Positions 37,189 through 46,678 of a stretch of DNA of 64,000 bases are shown in pieces. The number at the start of each line of letters is the position of its first letter. The first letter of the stretch is position 1. A program made the translations under genes and the position numbers. The DNA is taken from positions 35,048-99,047 of the forward strand of contig JAEUUE010000060.1 of the NCBI GenBank assembly GCA_016787605.1, in the 5' to 3' direction. This stretch comes from Cyclobacteriaceae bacterium. GTDB lineage: Bacteria > Bacteroidota > Bacteroidia > Cytophagales > Cyclobacteriaceae. Below the pieces are notes generated by a model, which had not been told where the DNA came from, searched no databases, and saw only the letters and a program-made list of their open reading frames with translations.

Positions 37189-37543
37189 TTTTTTGGGGCT
37201 CGTAGCAAAGGGCCCATTAAATGAAAAAACCAGACTGATTTGACTCAATCTGGTTTGATCTTGAAAGTATTACTAGGGTTAGCGACCCCAGATATCTTTA
37301 AGCTTGACAATTTAAAGGTAAGAACACTTTCAATATTTCAAACCACTTATTTTGAGTTCAGTCGAAAATTTTGACCCGGTGGTTTGGGTCAAAATATCAT
37401 TTTGAATTGAGAGTGCCGCTAAAAACATTCTAACACATCTCTAAAGAGCCTCAGATCAGGCCTCCTGATCTGAGCCCTGCTGCTGATTAGATCAGACAGC
37501 ATTGGATTGTTTTTGATTTTCTAACCCTATTTTTTCAAGCCCT
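37189..37543. other. AT-richer non-coding gap with several perfect hairpins
   Basis: No gene seen. The gap holds, in order: an imperfect stem AAACCAGA...TCTGGTTT (about 37226-37255) that could end the nrd operon; a perfect ten-base inverted repeat ATTTTGACCC (37368-37377) / GGGTCAAAAT (37386-37395); a perfect ten-base hairpin TCAGATCAGG (37451-37460) / CCTGATCTGA (37464-37473); and a five-base one CTGAT/ATCAG (37483-37495). None has a proper T-tract. The DNA is visibly AT-richer than the flanking nrdA. Confidence 0.6.
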
Positions 37544-38245
37544 ATGGCAAATTTTCAAAAGAAAAGGGTAGCCAAACCCTCACCGAGAATCTCGGTAAAT
37601 AAACTGGCTGAGTTCATAACAACAACGAGTCCCTCAAAAAGGACCAATATTGTTAAGAACCAAAAGTATCCCAAGAAACCTGTGATAACGCGGTACAATG
37701 CTGCTAGGTCAACCATAGTTAACTACTTCATACATGGGAAAGGTGACCGAAGAATTGTGGAACAGAAGATTCAGGAACTACTTAAGCAATCATATGAGTC
37801 CAAGTTCCGTAATTCGGATAATCAACTTTCGATTGAGGCATTGAGCATATTCCGAAGATCTAAACATCCTCTTGATCTGTCGGGGTTTTCGGAGGTCCGA
37901 AGAGCCAAAAAAGGTGACAAACTCAGAGTCAATGGAGTAGACGTATCCATATCCCCTGATGTAATCTTTACTGGCCGAATCAGGGGCAAACGGTTTGTGG
38001 GTGCAATCAAACTTTACATCGTTAAGAAGAATCCATTAAGCAAAGATTCTGGGATGTACGTTTGCACCCTCTTACGACACTCCCTAGAAGAACAATACGG
38101 AGCTGAGTGCGTTTCGCCCGAGTTTTGCGTCTTGTTTGATATCTTCACAGGCAACTACTTTATAGCTCCGAAGGCGTTCAAAAGCCTTCGCAGAGAGATT
38201 GAGGCTGCTTGCGATCAGATAAGTGCAATTTGGGACAAGGTTTGA
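37544..38245 (+). CDS. Orphan protein of unknown function in an AT-richer islet
   Basis: A 233-residue basic cytoplasmic protein with no signal peptide or membrane helix. I do not recognise a named family. The N-terminal ~80 residues are Lys/Arg-rich (I-S-V-N-K-L-A-E-F, I-V-K-N-Q-K-Y-P) and may bind nucleic acid. The C-terminal half contains S-P-D-V-I-F-T-G and G-A-I-K-L-Y-I-V-K, loosely like the PD...(D/E)xK layout of nucleases but with Ala where the acidic residue should be, then L-F-D-I-F-T-G-N-Y-F. Codon use differs from all neighbours (many AGA/AGG arginines, AT-ending codons), which suggests recent transfer. It is bounded by hairpins upstream and a strong terminator downstream, with no integrase or repeats that I can see. 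Confidence 0.75.
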   Translation: MANFQKKRVAKPSPRISVNKLAEFITTTSPSKRTNIVKNQKYPKKPVITRYNAARSTIVNYFIHGKGDRRIVEQKIQELLKQSYESKFRNSDNQLSIEALSIFRRSKHPLDLSGFSEVRRAKKGDKLRVNGVDVSISPDVIFTGRIRGKRFVGAIKLYIVKKNPLSKDSGMYVCTLLRHSLEEQYGAECVSPEFCVLFDIFTGNYFIAPKAFKSLRREIEAACDQISAIWDKV

Positions 38246-38257
38246 TGACTGGCTAAA

Positions 38258-38290
38258 TAAAAAAGCCCCGCTCATCGCGGGGCTTTTTTT
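38258..38290. terminator. Bidirectional intrinsic terminator
   Basis: GCCCCGC (38265-38271) pairs with GCGGGGC (38277-38283) across a five-base loop. An A-run on one side and a T-run on the other serve both convergent genes. Confidence 0.92.
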
Positions 38291-38294
38291 ATGA

Positions 38295-39764
38295 TCACTT
38301 TTTCTGCGGCGACCTTCCGAATGTGGTCTTGGTTTTCGTTTTCTTCGACTGCTTCTTCGGATTGGCCGCATCGTTGGAGGGTTTGCTCTTCGACGTCGCT
38401 GTCCTGTCCCAGCCGAAAACCAGGTTAAGCCCGGCCCGCACGGTCAGGAGCTGACTGTTATTCAGGTAATCATTGAAACTATCGCCGGCAACCAGTGTGG
38501 CCGGTGCCATCAGCAAGTTGTCGCCCAGGATATAGAACTGTACCGGTGACAGGTTGAAGGACAACCCTGCGCCGATATTGTTGTACGATCGGTTGGACAC
38601 GGTGTAGGTAAACGACGCGCTTAGCCAATTTCCGAAATCCTTATTCAGGGATGCCGTCATGCCCGCCGCAAACCGGTCGCGAAAACCCTCGCCAAAGAAA
38701 AGGGTACCCACCCACAGTTTGGGAACCAATTCATACCGGGCAGCCAGGTAATACCGGGAAGGAAGCGAAGTGGTGTAGGAACCTGAAGGCGTCTCCGTCA
38801 TTTTGAATTTTGCCTCCAGGGAATCCAGCTGCTGACGCAGATAGCCGCTGTTGTCATCCAGCAACTGGTTAACATCAAACCCCGAGAAAACATATTGTGC
38901 TTTGGAAGGATCAAGAGAATAGGACCGGATATTGTTTCCCCAACTGATGAAACCCACGTCATTGATGGCGGCGCTTAGCTGGAGTCTTTCCACTGCGTTG
39001 TAGCTGACCCCCAGGTCCAACCCCCACCCGTGGTTATTCCCCAGGTTCTCGCCGAGCTGGTAGTCCGTCGAGCCCGATGCGGGGATACCCGCGGTTTTCA
39101 CCAGGGCATCGCCGGTTAAGGTCATCCGGTAATTGTTGTCCACCTCCACGATCATGGACGATCGCTCAGTCGTCACATTGGCCAGGCCGTTAAGAAACTT
39201 TATCCGTCCTCCGACCGTGAGGCGTCCATTCACCTGGTACGATGCTCCCAAGGCAGTCTGCAGGTAAGAAAGCATCTCCACCTGGGGGGAGGTATTGCTG
39301 TAGCTGTTGACGAGTGTCGATGTGCCATCCACGAACGCCGATGCCAGTCCTTTTGGGATCATCGCACTGCTGTACTGCTTTACGGTAGAACTTGCCATGA
39401 CATACCACTTCGGATTCACGCGCAATCCCACGCGGAAAAGATCGGCGAAGCCGGCGACGTTGACATAGTTCTTCTCCGCAAGGCTCTGCGTCCATCCGGT
39501 CAGGTCAATAGCAGAAACGCCGTTCACTTTGGTGATGAATTGGTCGGCCGTAAACCCGTTGTTGGAATAGACACCACCAAAGGAGGAAATGCCCGGCAGT
39601 CCAATCGCGGTCTTATACCGGGGTACCAGGGCGGGATTGGCTTCCACGACTTGCGGCAGGCTGTTCATGAAGTAGAGTGTGCCTTCGGTCTGCGCAAGGC
39701 TCGTCGTCACGGCCAGCAGCCACATCGTAATAGTCCCCGCCCAAATCCGGCTCCAGCGCTTCAT
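38295..39764 (-). CDS. DUF5723 family outer-membrane beta-barrel-like protein
   Basis: A 489-residue protein with a signal peptide (to about residue 24, S-L-A-Q). Alternating-strand patterns typical of DUF5723/PorV-like barrels follow: N-P-A-L-V-P near the start, L-R-V-N-P-K-W-Y-V, L-G-V-S-Y-N-A-V-E-R-L, and R-Y-Y-L-A-A-R-Y-E-L. The C-terminus ends in a basic Lys/Ser tail. Location in the outer membrane is inferred. Its ATG overlaps the stop of the upstream lipoprotein gene by four bases, so the two are coexpressed and probably act together. Confidence 0.8.
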   Translation of the reverse strand: MKRWSRIWAGTITMWLLAVTTSLAQTEGTLYFMNSLPQVVEANPALVPRYKTAIGLPGISSFGGVYSNNGFTADQFITKVNGVSAIDLTGWTQSLAEKNYVNVAGFADLFRVGLRVNPKWYVMASSTVKQYSSAMIPKGLASAFVDGTSTLVNSYSNTSPQVEMLSYLQTALGASYQVNGRLTVGGRIKFLNGLANVTTERSSMIVEVDNNYRMTLTGDALVKTAGIPASGSTDYQLGENLGNNHGWGLDLGVSYNAVERLQLSAAINDVGFISWGNNIRSYSLDPSKAQYVFSGFDVNQLLDDNSGYLRQQLDSLEAKFKMTETPSGSYTTSLPSRYYLAARYELVPKLWVGTLFFGEGFRDRFAAGMTASLNKDFGNWLSASFTYTVSNRSYNNIGAGLSFNLSPVQFYILGDNLLMAPATLVAGDSFNDYLNNSQLLTVRAGLNLVFGWDRTATSKSKPSNDAANPKKQSKKTKTKTTFGRSPQKK

Positions 39765-41323
39765 TTGACGTCGATTTTCAATCGGGCGCGAAGGCCAACA
39801 TTCAGTTTCAGCCGGTAACTGGAGCGAAACTTCACATTCAGGAAGGTGCCGTTTGTATCCCTGGCCGTGCTCATGACCGCCTTTACCAGGAGGTACCGGG
39901 CAGAAAAGAGTTTGGTCACCCGGTCCGGGTTGAGGTTCAATACCTGGTTGGTTGTGCCGGGGCTCTGAAGATCCCCGGATCCATTCACCGTGCTGGCCTT
40001 AACCAGGTAGGTCTGATTGCTGGCAAACAGGGAATCCTGCACCTGGTAGGCCTCATTCATCAGGTAAATCTGAACATAGGCATCCAGCGGCATCTCGTTC
40101 TGAGCACTGACCTTCAAGGCCGCTTCAGCAACTTTGGTTTCGGACAGCTCATGAAGGTCGATCTCCAGCGTATCCGTGACCGTAATGCCCGTGACCCTTC
40201 CATAGAGGGGAACCTCTGCAACGAGCGACACCCTGAGTTTGCTGGTATCCGCCATGAAGTTGGCACCGGAAGACAGTCCTTTGTTGATTCGCGCCGCCGC
40301 TGAATACTCAAGCAGTTCAGGCTCAAAACCCATCACCGATTGGGCATTCGTGACACTCAACGTTGTGGTGGCCGAGCTGCCGAGTGTCGTGGGCGCAGCC
40401 AACGCCACAGGGTTTGGCGGATTGATCTGAATGGGAAGTGTACTCGCACCCCTCCTTGCCCGAAGCACGGAAAAGTTTATCTCGCACGGCACTCCATAGT
40501 CATTTACCGCCTTCAAAAAGATTTGCGGTTCAATAAAGGAGACTGACGCATCCTTCAGCGTCGACTTGAAAACAGTGATATCGACCGTCTGGGGCGGCAA
40601 TTGCACTTGCTGGTCACCAAAGAATCCTTTGATGTAGGCGAAAGCCATGTCATTAAAACCAAGCTGCACATTGGCCTGGGTGGCCGGAGGAATATAGGTA
40701 GCCGGATGGGGCTTGATCGACAAGTCGACGCGGACATCAAACCGGTTGTCTACGAGCCGGATCACATAGTCGGCCATCGAAACAGAGCCAGAGCCATTCC
40801 CAGCGGTCACCGTCAACGGCTGCTGGGTGGTCTTGTGAACAATATCGAGAAGAGTGATGGTCGTCTCCAGGGGGAGGCCGGGTGGCGATGTCTGCTTGGA
40901 CAGCTTCAGGGCATGAGCAAAGGTTCCGCTTTGGAGCAGCACCTCCGTCAAAAGCTCAGGGCTTAGTCCCAGGTTAATTTGCCTGTTGATGGTCCCCACG
41001 GTTGTCGTGCTGGAACTGGCAGGCATCGTCCCCGCGGGCAAGTCGAAGGAAGCCGTCGAGGAGTTGTCGGGTAGCGAGAACAGATTGCGGATATCACTGG
41101 ACGGAAGCGTCTTTGCATAGTAGAGGTAGAGCAGGCCGTCGGGGTAAGACCGGACATAAGCGGTGTCCTTATTAGAGAGGATTTCCACTATTCCCAAGTC
41201 GCCGAACGCCACTGGAAAAGCGAGTTCAGGTGTTAGTGTGACCTGCTGGAAGTCGTATTGGCGCTCGTCAATGCAAGAAGCCAGCAAAACAACAGAAACC
41301 AGCCATGACGATCGCAGGCGCAT
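39761..41323 (-). CDS. Lipoprotein partner of DUF5723 protein, unknown function
   Basis: A 520-residue lipoprotein: signal sequence with lipobox L-L-A-S-C (Cys 17), then a long beta-rich protein with recurring E-x-x-L-Q-S/G and polar strands. I cannot name a domain. I chose the ATG at 41323 because it gives a standard short lipoprotein signal; the ATG at 41356 adds 11 residues before it. The four-base overlap with the DUF5723 gene implies a two-gene unit. A surface or periplasmic assembly role is a guess from context. Confidence 0.75.
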   Translation of the reverse strand: MRLRSSWLVSVVLLASCIDERQYDFQQVTLTPELAFPVAFGDLGIVEILSNKDTAYVRSYPDGLLYLYYAKTLPSSDIRNLFSLPDNSSTASFDLPAGTMPASSSTTTVGTINRQINLGLSPELLTEVLLQSGTFAHALKLSKQTSPPGLPLETTITLLDIVHKTTQQPLTVTAGNGSGSVSMADYVIRLVDNRFDVRVDLSIKPHPATYIPPATQANVQLGFNDMAFAYIKGFFGDQQVQLPPQTVDITVFKSTLKDASVSFIEPQIFLKAVNDYGVPCEINFSVLRARRGASTLPIQINPPNPVALAAPTTLGSSATTTLSVTNAQSVMGFEPELLEYSAAARINKGLSSGANFMADTSKLRVSLVAEVPLYGRVTGITVTDTLEIDLHELSETKVAEAALKVSAQNEMPLDAYVQIYLMNEAYQVQDSLFASNQTYLVKASTVNGSGDLQSPGTTNQVLNLNPDRVTKLFSARYLLVKAVMSTARDTNGTFLNVKFRSSYRLKLNVGLRARLKIDVK

Positions 41324-41373
41324 GAACAAGGGGATGCTTGACTTAATCTGCCTCAAGTTAAGGGAAGTAACCG

Positions 41374-43266
41374 CTAGTGCAGCGCTCCCCGCTTGATTTC
41401 CTCAACCACGCCGGGGTCCAGCAGGGTGGTGACATCGCCCAGGTTGGCCGATTCGCCTTCGGCCACCTTCCGGAGGATGCGGCGCATAATCTTACCGGAG
41501 CGGGTTTTAGGAAGCCCGGACACAAACTGAATCTTGTCCGGCTTGGCAATAGGTCCGATTATTTTGGAAACCGTATCCCGGATTTCAGCCCGGAGTTTGT
41601 CTTCCTCTTCTGGTTTATTGTAGCAAATCACGAAAGCATACACGCCCTGCCCCTTGATGTCGTGGGGAAAGCCTACCACGGCCGACTCGCAGACCGACGA
41701 ATGCTCGTCGATAGCGCTCTCGATTTCGGCCGTGCCCAGGTTGTGACCGGAGACGATGATGATATCATCCACCCGGCCGGTGATCCGGTAATAGCCTTCT
41801 CCGTCGCGTCGGCAACCGTCGCCGGTAAAATACATCCCTGGAAACGTGGAAAAATACGTCTCCCGGAAGCGCTTGTGGTTTCCGTAAATGGTGCGGGACA
41901 TAGAGGGCCAGGGGAACTTCAGCGCCAGTCGTCCTTCGCCGGCGCCTTTGATTTCCTTCCCATGGTCGTCCATGAGGGCCGGTTGCACGCCGGGTAGCGG
42001 AAGCGTGGCGTAGGAAGGCTTGGTGACGGTTACGCCGGCAATGGGAGAAATCATCGCCCCCCCTGTCTCCGTCTGCCACCAGGTGTCCACGATAGGGCAA
42101 TTCCCTTTTCCAATATTCTTGTCGTACCAGTGCCAGGCTTCTTCGTTGATCGGTTCACCGACCGTACCCAACACCTTCAGGGATGACAGGTCATGCCGTT
42201 CCACGAAACTCAACGGCGCCTGCTCCAGGGAACGGATTGCCGTGGGTGCCGTGTAAAAAAGGTTTACCCGATGGCGCTCAATGACTTGCCAGAACCGGCC
42301 AAAATCGGGATAGGAAGGAATACCCTCGAACAGCAGCGTAGTCGCGCCTGCTGAGAGTGGCCCATAGATGATATAAGAGTGCCCGGTGATCCAGCCGACA
42401 TCGGCCGTACACCAGAATACCTGACCCTCCTGGTACTGGAACACTGTACGGAACGTATAGTTGGTATACACCATATACCCTCCGCAGGTGTGAACCATGC
42501 CCTTGGGCTTACCCGTAGAGCCTGACGTGTACAGGATGAACAACAGGTCTTCGGAGTCCATGATTTCCGGTTCACAGTGATCATCCATATCCCAGATTTC
42601 CTCATGCCACCAGGAATCGCGACCGGCTTTCATCGCGGGCTTTGACCCGGTGCGCTCCAGCACGATCACTTTCTCCACGGTAGGGCAATTCATCAAGGCA
42701 TCGTCCACCACCGACTTCAATTCAATTTTCTTATCGCCGCGAAAGGCGCCATCGGCGGTCAGGACCAAGCGACAGCCGCAGTCATTGATGCGGTCGATTA
42801 GCGATCCCGATGAAAACCCGGCGAATACGACGGAATGAACAGCCCCGATCCGGGCACAGCCCAGAACGGCATAGACTAGCTCGGGAACCATGGGCATGTA
42901 AATACAGACGCGATCGCCCTTCCGGATACCATTCTTTCGCAGCAGGTTGCCTACCCGGCAAACCTCACGCTTGAGTTCGGCATACGTAATATGACGAGGT
43001 GCTTCAGAAGGCTGGTTGGGCTCCCAGATAAGTGCGGTCTGATTTGCCCGTTGCGGGAGATGACGATCGAGGATATTCTCCGTGATGTTGAGTTTGCCAC
43101 CAAGGAACCAGGCCAACTCGGGCTTGTGAAAGTCCCATTTGAGCACTTTATCCCAGGGACGATGCCACACAAAATCACGGGCCACTTCGTCCCAGAAGCG
43201 CTCCGGATTCTCGATACTGGCGCGATAGATCTTTTCGTAGTCCGAAGAGGAGCTAATAATGTCCAT
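41374..43266 (-). CDS. acs: Acetyl-CoA synthetase (AMP-forming)
   Basis: A 630-residue ANL-superfamily enzyme that turns acetate, ATP and CoA into acetyl-CoA. The P-loop Y-T-S-G-S-T-G-K-P-K-G, the core W-W-Q-T-E-T-G and R-V-D-D-I-I-I-V-S-G-H, and the C-terminal T-R-S-G-K-I-M-R-R with the lysine that is regulated by acetylation in this family are all present. The acetate-pocket Trp in the W-W-Q-T-E-T motif favours acetate over longer acids. The ATG at 43266 gives the usual N-terminus (D-Y-E-K-I-Y-R-A-S-I-E-N-P). It lies on the same strand as the desaturase gene, 65 bases downstream of that gene's stop. Confidence 0.95.
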   Translation of the reverse strand: MDIISSSSDYEKIYRASIENPERFWDEVARDFVWHRPWDKVLKWDFHKPELAWFLGGKLNITENILDRHLPQRANQTALIWEPNQPSEAPRHITYAELKREVCRVGNLLRKNGIRKGDRVCIYMPMVPELVYAVLGCARIGAVHSVVFAGFSSGSLIDRINDCGCRLVLTADGAFRGDKKIELKSVVDDALMNCPTVEKVIVLERTGSKPAMKAGRDSWWHEEIWDMDDHCEPEIMDSEDLLFILYTSGSTGKPKGMVHTCGGYMVYTNYTFRTVFQYQEGQVFWCTADVGWITGHSYIIYGPLSAGATTLLFEGIPSYPDFGRFWQVIERHRVNLFYTAPTAIRSLEQAPLSFVERHDLSSLKVLGTVGEPINEEAWHWYDKNIGKGNCPIVDTWWQTETGGAMISPIAGVTVTKPSYATLPLPGVQPALMDDHGKEIKGAGEGRLALKFPWPSMSRTIYGNHKRFRETYFSTFPGMYFTGDGCRRDGEGYYRITGRVDDIIIVSGHNLGTAEIESAIDEHSSVCESAVVGFPHDIKGQGVYAFVICYNKPEEEDKLRAEIRDTVSKIIGPIAKPDKIQFVSGLPKTRSGKIMRRILRKVAEGESANLGDVTTLLDPGVVEEIKRGALH

Positions 43267-43331
43267 GGGAAGCCCTAAAATCACCCTCTTTTGGCAAATT
43301 TCAAAGTTCAAAAAATTCCCGGTCGCGTCGC

Positions 43332-44417
43332 TTACGGTCGGGCACCCAGGTGGAGGAGCATTTGCCGGTGGGCGACGAGGGCCGCCCAGAAGGTCGGCTT
43401 CACTTTATAGGGAACTCCGAATTCTTCGGCGGTCGCCCTAACGATGGGGGCAAGCTGAGGATAGTGGACGTGACAGACATTGGGGAAAAGGTGATGCTCA
43501 ATCTGAAAATTGAGGCCCCCGGCAAACCAGTTGAGTAACCAGTTGTTCATCGCAAAGTTGGTCGTCGTGTGAAGCTGGTGCACGGCCCAGCTGTTTTCCA
43601 GTGTCCCGTTCTCATCGGGCTGAAAATAGGAAGTGCCATCGACCACATGAGCAGGCTGAAAGATGACCGCGAGAATAAATCCCGCAATGAAATGCATGAT
43701 CAGGAACCCGGCCAGCACCTGCCAGACCGTAAAGGGAAGCACGATCACCGGGATAATGATCACCAGCGTGAAATAGGCCAGTTTGGTGGCCGCCAAAACG
43801 ACCCACTCAACCCGGCTGTCTGCCTTTTGCTTTTGTACGAGTCCCTCCCGCTGGTACTTGACGAGCCGGACAAAATCTTTGCCCAACACCCATACCAGGG
43901 TCATGAGCGTGTACAGGAACCAGGCATAGAAGTGCTGATAGCGATGAAAAGACTTCCAGGGTGATTCCGGGGCCATCCGGAGGGCGCCGCGTGGACTGAT
44001 GTCTTCGTCCATGTCAAACACATTCGTATAGGTGTGATGGAGAACGTTGTGCTGGATCTTCCAATTGAATGCATTGCCCCCTACCAGGTTAAGCGTCATG
44101 CCCAGGGCCTGGTTAACCCAGGGGAGCCGTGAGTATGCGCCATGATTGGCGTCGTGCATAATGCTCAAACCGATGCCGGCCGTGCCCAGGCCCATAATCG
44201 CAAAGAGGAAAAGGAGCGAGGCGAAGGAACCCGGCCAACCGGACACCATGATCCCGTAAGGAACCAGGAATAGCGCCAGCATACAAAGGGTCTTCCACCA
44301 CATGGCGGCGTTGGCTCCGCGGTTCAGGTTGTGCGTCTTGAAATAAGCATTCACCCGCTGATTAAGGGCGGCATGAAACTCTGAGAGGCGATTGGAAAAG
44401 GTTATGGGAGTGGTCAT
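43332..44417 (-). CDS. Membrane fatty-acid (acyl-CoA/acyl-lipid) desaturase
   Basis: A 361-residue integral membrane di-iron enzyme. Three histidine boxes are present: H-D-A-N-H (88-92), H-N-V-L-H-H (123-128) and Q-I-E-H-H (about residue 305). The last, beginning with Gln, is typical of front-end desaturases, though this protein has no fused cytochrome b5 domain. About four to six transmembrane helices flank the boxes. It would introduce a double bond in membrane fatty acids and so adjust fluidity. Regiospecificity cannot be read from sequence. Confidence 0.88.
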   Translation of the reverse strand: MTTPITFSNRLSEFHAALNQRVNAYFKTHNLNRGANAAMWWKTLCMLALFLVPYGIMVSGWPGSFASLLFLFAIMGLGTAGIGLSIMHDANHGAYSRLPWVNQALGMTLNLVGGNAFNWKIQHNVLHHTYTNVFDMDEDISPRGALRMAPESPWKSFHRYQHFYAWFLYTLMTLVWVLGKDFVRLVKYQREGLVQKQKADSRVEWVVLAATKLAYFTLVIIIPVIVLPFTVWQVLAGFLIMHFIAGFILAVIFQPAHVVDGTSYFQPDENGTLENSWAVHQLHTTTNFAMNNWLLNWFAGGLNFQIEHHLFPNVCHVHYPQLAPIVRATAEEFGVPYKVKPTFWAALVAHRQMLLHLGARP

Positions 44418-44519
44418 CTGTGACTAAATGACCACAACGGAGGATCATCAAGCGCTCAAAGGTAGGCATTCCCTTTCGAAACGTTGGTGCAGGGGTAAAG
44501 ACCAGGGCGAATGATTGCC

Positions 44520-45548
44520 CTATCGCTCCAGGGTAACGCGCTCACGTATGGATTCCGACACGAATGTACCCATGCCGTCTTTAGTGGAAAAGACGAACAG
44601 CACACTCAACTCCGGATGCTGAGCCAACAGGGGTATTGCCTTTTCATGTCCCATCGACATGAAGGCGGTAGCCCACGCGTCTGCTGTGGAACAGTCGGCG
44701 GCCAATACGGTGGCGCTGAGCAGTTCTCGTTGTACCGGGAATCCGCTGATCGGGTCAATCGTGTGGGAATATTTCTTGCCATCCACGACCCGGTAATTGA
44801 AATAGTTGCCCGACGTGGAGAATCCCTGGTTATTCAACCGGGCTCTTGCCATGAATCGCTGCTCGAGGTAATCGGAATTCGGATCCAGGATACCGATCTC
44901 CCACTCCCGGTTCTCGGCCAGATTTTTTCCTGAAGCCACCCCCTCACCGCCCAGTTCCACAAAGAAATTGTCAATACCCTTGGCCCTGAGGAATTCCGTG
45001 ATCACGTCGGCCCCATAGCCTTGCCCGATTCCTCCGAAATCGACCTGTACACGCGGATCGCTTTTCCATACGCTGTCGGTATTAAAATTCAACTTCTCAA
45101 ACCCAACAAATGACCTGATTTCCAAAATTTCCGCCGTGTCCGGTTGATCCACCCTTTTTGGTCCGAAACCCCAGGCATTAACCAGTGGCATAACCGTTGG
45201 GTCATAGGCTCCCTGCGAACCCGCAACTACCCCCTGACTGATTCGCAGGGGCTTGTAAAAATGACGGCGTTCATAAACAAATGAACGCTCCGCCCGGTTG
45301 AATCGTGAGACTTCCGAGGAGGAATCATACGTGTTGATCGACTTATTCACTTCCACGAGCAGGGAGTCCACGGATGACTTGAAATTCCGTCCCCGCCCAT
45401 CGAAATAGGTAATATGGTAGGTCGTGGCCATGGTCTCCCCCTCCAGACGGATGGGTTGGGGCCCCCGTCCTTTCCGGTACGTATAGACTGCCCCGATTAA
45501 GAGGAGAAGCAAAAAAGCATAGAGGGCATTCTTGGCGCGGGCGTTCAT
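44520..45548 (-). CDS. apbE: FAD:protein FMN transferase (ApbE family)
   Basis: A 342-residue protein anchored by one N-terminal helix (residues ~5-22; no lipobox Cys). The ApbE core is clear: G-E-T-M-A-T-T-Y-H-I-T-Y at the start, V-D-F-G-G-I-G-Q-G-Y, F-F-V-E-L-G-G-E, and Y-S-H-T-I-D-P-I-S-G-F-P with the Mg/FAD residues. It attaches FMN to Thr of target proteins such as NqrB/C or RnfG in the periplasm. No such target is in the window. The ATG at 45548 lies 92 bases from the divergent ruvB; longer in-frame extensions would overlap ruvB. Confidence 0.9.
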   Translation of the reverse strand: MNARAKNALYAFLLLLLIGAVYTYRKGRGPQPIRLEGETMATTYHITYFDGRGRNFKSSVDSLLVEVNKSINTYDSSSEVSRFNRAERSFVYERRHFYKPLRISQGVVAGSQGAYDPTVMPLVNAWGFGPKRVDQPDTAEILEIRSFVGFEKLNFNTDSVWKSDPRVQVDFGGIGQGYGADVITEFLRAKGIDNFFVELGGEGVASGKNLAENREWEIGILDPNSDYLEQRFMARARLNNQGFSTSGNYFNYRVVDGKKYSHTIDPISGFPVQRELLSATVLAADCSTADAWATAFMSMGHEKAIPLLAQHPELSVLFVFSTKDGMGTFVSESIRERVTLER

Positions 45549-45593
45549 GGGCGCAAAATAGCGGTTAAATCCGGACGACCCATTAGAAAGTAA

Positions 45594-45624
45594 TTTGAAG
45601 GCAGTAGGCAGGTGAGTAGCTTTG
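45594..45624 (+). promoter_or_regulatory. Promoter TTTG-N19-TAGCTTTG for ruvB
   Basis: TTTG (45594-45597) and a perfect -7 box TAGCTTTG (45617-45624) with 19 bases between, the canonical Bacteroidota spacing. The leader to the ATG at 45641 would be about 10 bases. Confidence 0.75.
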
Positions 45625-45640
45625 ACCCCTACGGTCTCGT

Positions 45641-46672
45641 ATGCGCGAAGATTACCTGAAAGGCGACAAGGAAGGGCTGGGCCCCGGGGAGCGGGAGGTG
45701 GAAAAAGCACTTCGACCGCTTACCTTCTCCGACTTCGCCGGTCAACAGAAGGTGGTAGATAATATCAAGGTATTCGTCCAGGCCGCCAAGCAACGCGGAG
45801 AAGCGCTTGACCACGTCCTTCTTCACGGACCGCCCGGATTGGGCAAGACTACCTTGTCGTTTATCATCGCCAACGAGCTGGGCAGCAACATCAAGGTGAC
45901 TTCAGGCCCTGTGTTGGATAAGCCCAGCGATCTCGCCGGGCTGCTGACCAACCTGGAAACCAACGACGTTCTCTTCATCGACGAGATCCACCGGCTCAAC
46001 CCCATCGTCGAAGAATACCTCTATTCCGCGATGGAAGATTTCCGCATCGACATCATGCTCGACAGCGGACCCAACGCAAGATCCGTTCAGCTTACGCTGA
46101 ATCCCTTTACGCTCATCGGTGCCACCACGCGGGCCGGGCTGCTGACTTCTCCCCTGCGCGCGCGTTTTGGAATCAATGCGCGGCTGGAGTATTACGACGC
46201 TCAATTGCTCACGCGTATCATTCATCGTTCCGCCGGTATCCTCAATAGCCCGATCGACAAAGACGCGGCTCATGAGATTGCCCGCCGGAGCCGCGGGACC
46301 CCACGCATCGCCAATAATTTGTTACGAAGAACGAGGGACTTTGCCCAGATTAAAGGTGATGGTATCATTACCAAGGCTATTGCACAAATGGCTCTCAAGG
46401 CACTGGATGTGGATGAAAACGGACTGGATGACATGGACAACCGAATCCTGAATACCATCATCGGAAAGTTCAAGGGCGGGCCGGTCGGTTTGAACACCAT
46501 CGCCACTGCGGTAGGCGAAGAAGCGGAGACCATCGAAGAGGTCTACGAACCTTTTCTGATCCAGGAAGGCTACCTGAAGCGCACCAGCCGTGGCCGCGAG
46601 GCTACCGAGTTGGCCTACAAGCACCTGAAGCTGCCCCCTCCGGCCTCTCGAGGACCCGGTTTATTCGACTGA
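45641..46672 (+). CDS. ruvB: Holliday junction branch-migration ATPase RuvB
   Basis: A 343-residue AAA+ motor. Walker A is G-P-P-G-L-G-K-T (63-70), Walker B D-E-I-H (114-117), sensor 1 G-A-T-T-R-A-G, and a C-terminal winged helix with the end T-S-R-G-R-E-A-T. As hexamers on RuvA it drives branch migration of recombination junctions. ruvA is not adjacent, as usual in Bacteroidota. It is followed after six bases by queG. Confidence 0.97.
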   Translation: MREDYLKGDKEGLGPGEREVEKALRPLTFSDFAGQQKVVDNIKVFVQAAKQRGEALDHVLLHGPPGLGKTTLSFIIANELGSNIKVTSGPVLDKPSDLAGLLTNLETNDVLFIDEIHRLNPIVEEYLYSAMEDFRIDIMLDSGPNARSVQLTLNPFTLIGATTRAGLLTSPLRARFGINARLEYYDAQLLTRIIHRSAGILNSPIDKDAAHEIARRSRGTPRIANNLLRRTRDFAQIKGDGIITKAIAQMALKALDVDENGLDDMDNRILNTIIGKFKGGPVGLNTIATAVGEEAETIEEVYEPFLIQEGYLKRTSRGREATELAYKHLKLPPPASRGPGLFD

Positions 46673-46678
46673 TCCATC

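Noticed and set aside
37544-38245. Assignment of the orphan protein as a PD-(D/E)xK nuclease
   Set aside because: The P-D and x-x-K positions are suggestive but the key acidic residue is Ala, and no fold evidence is available by eye.
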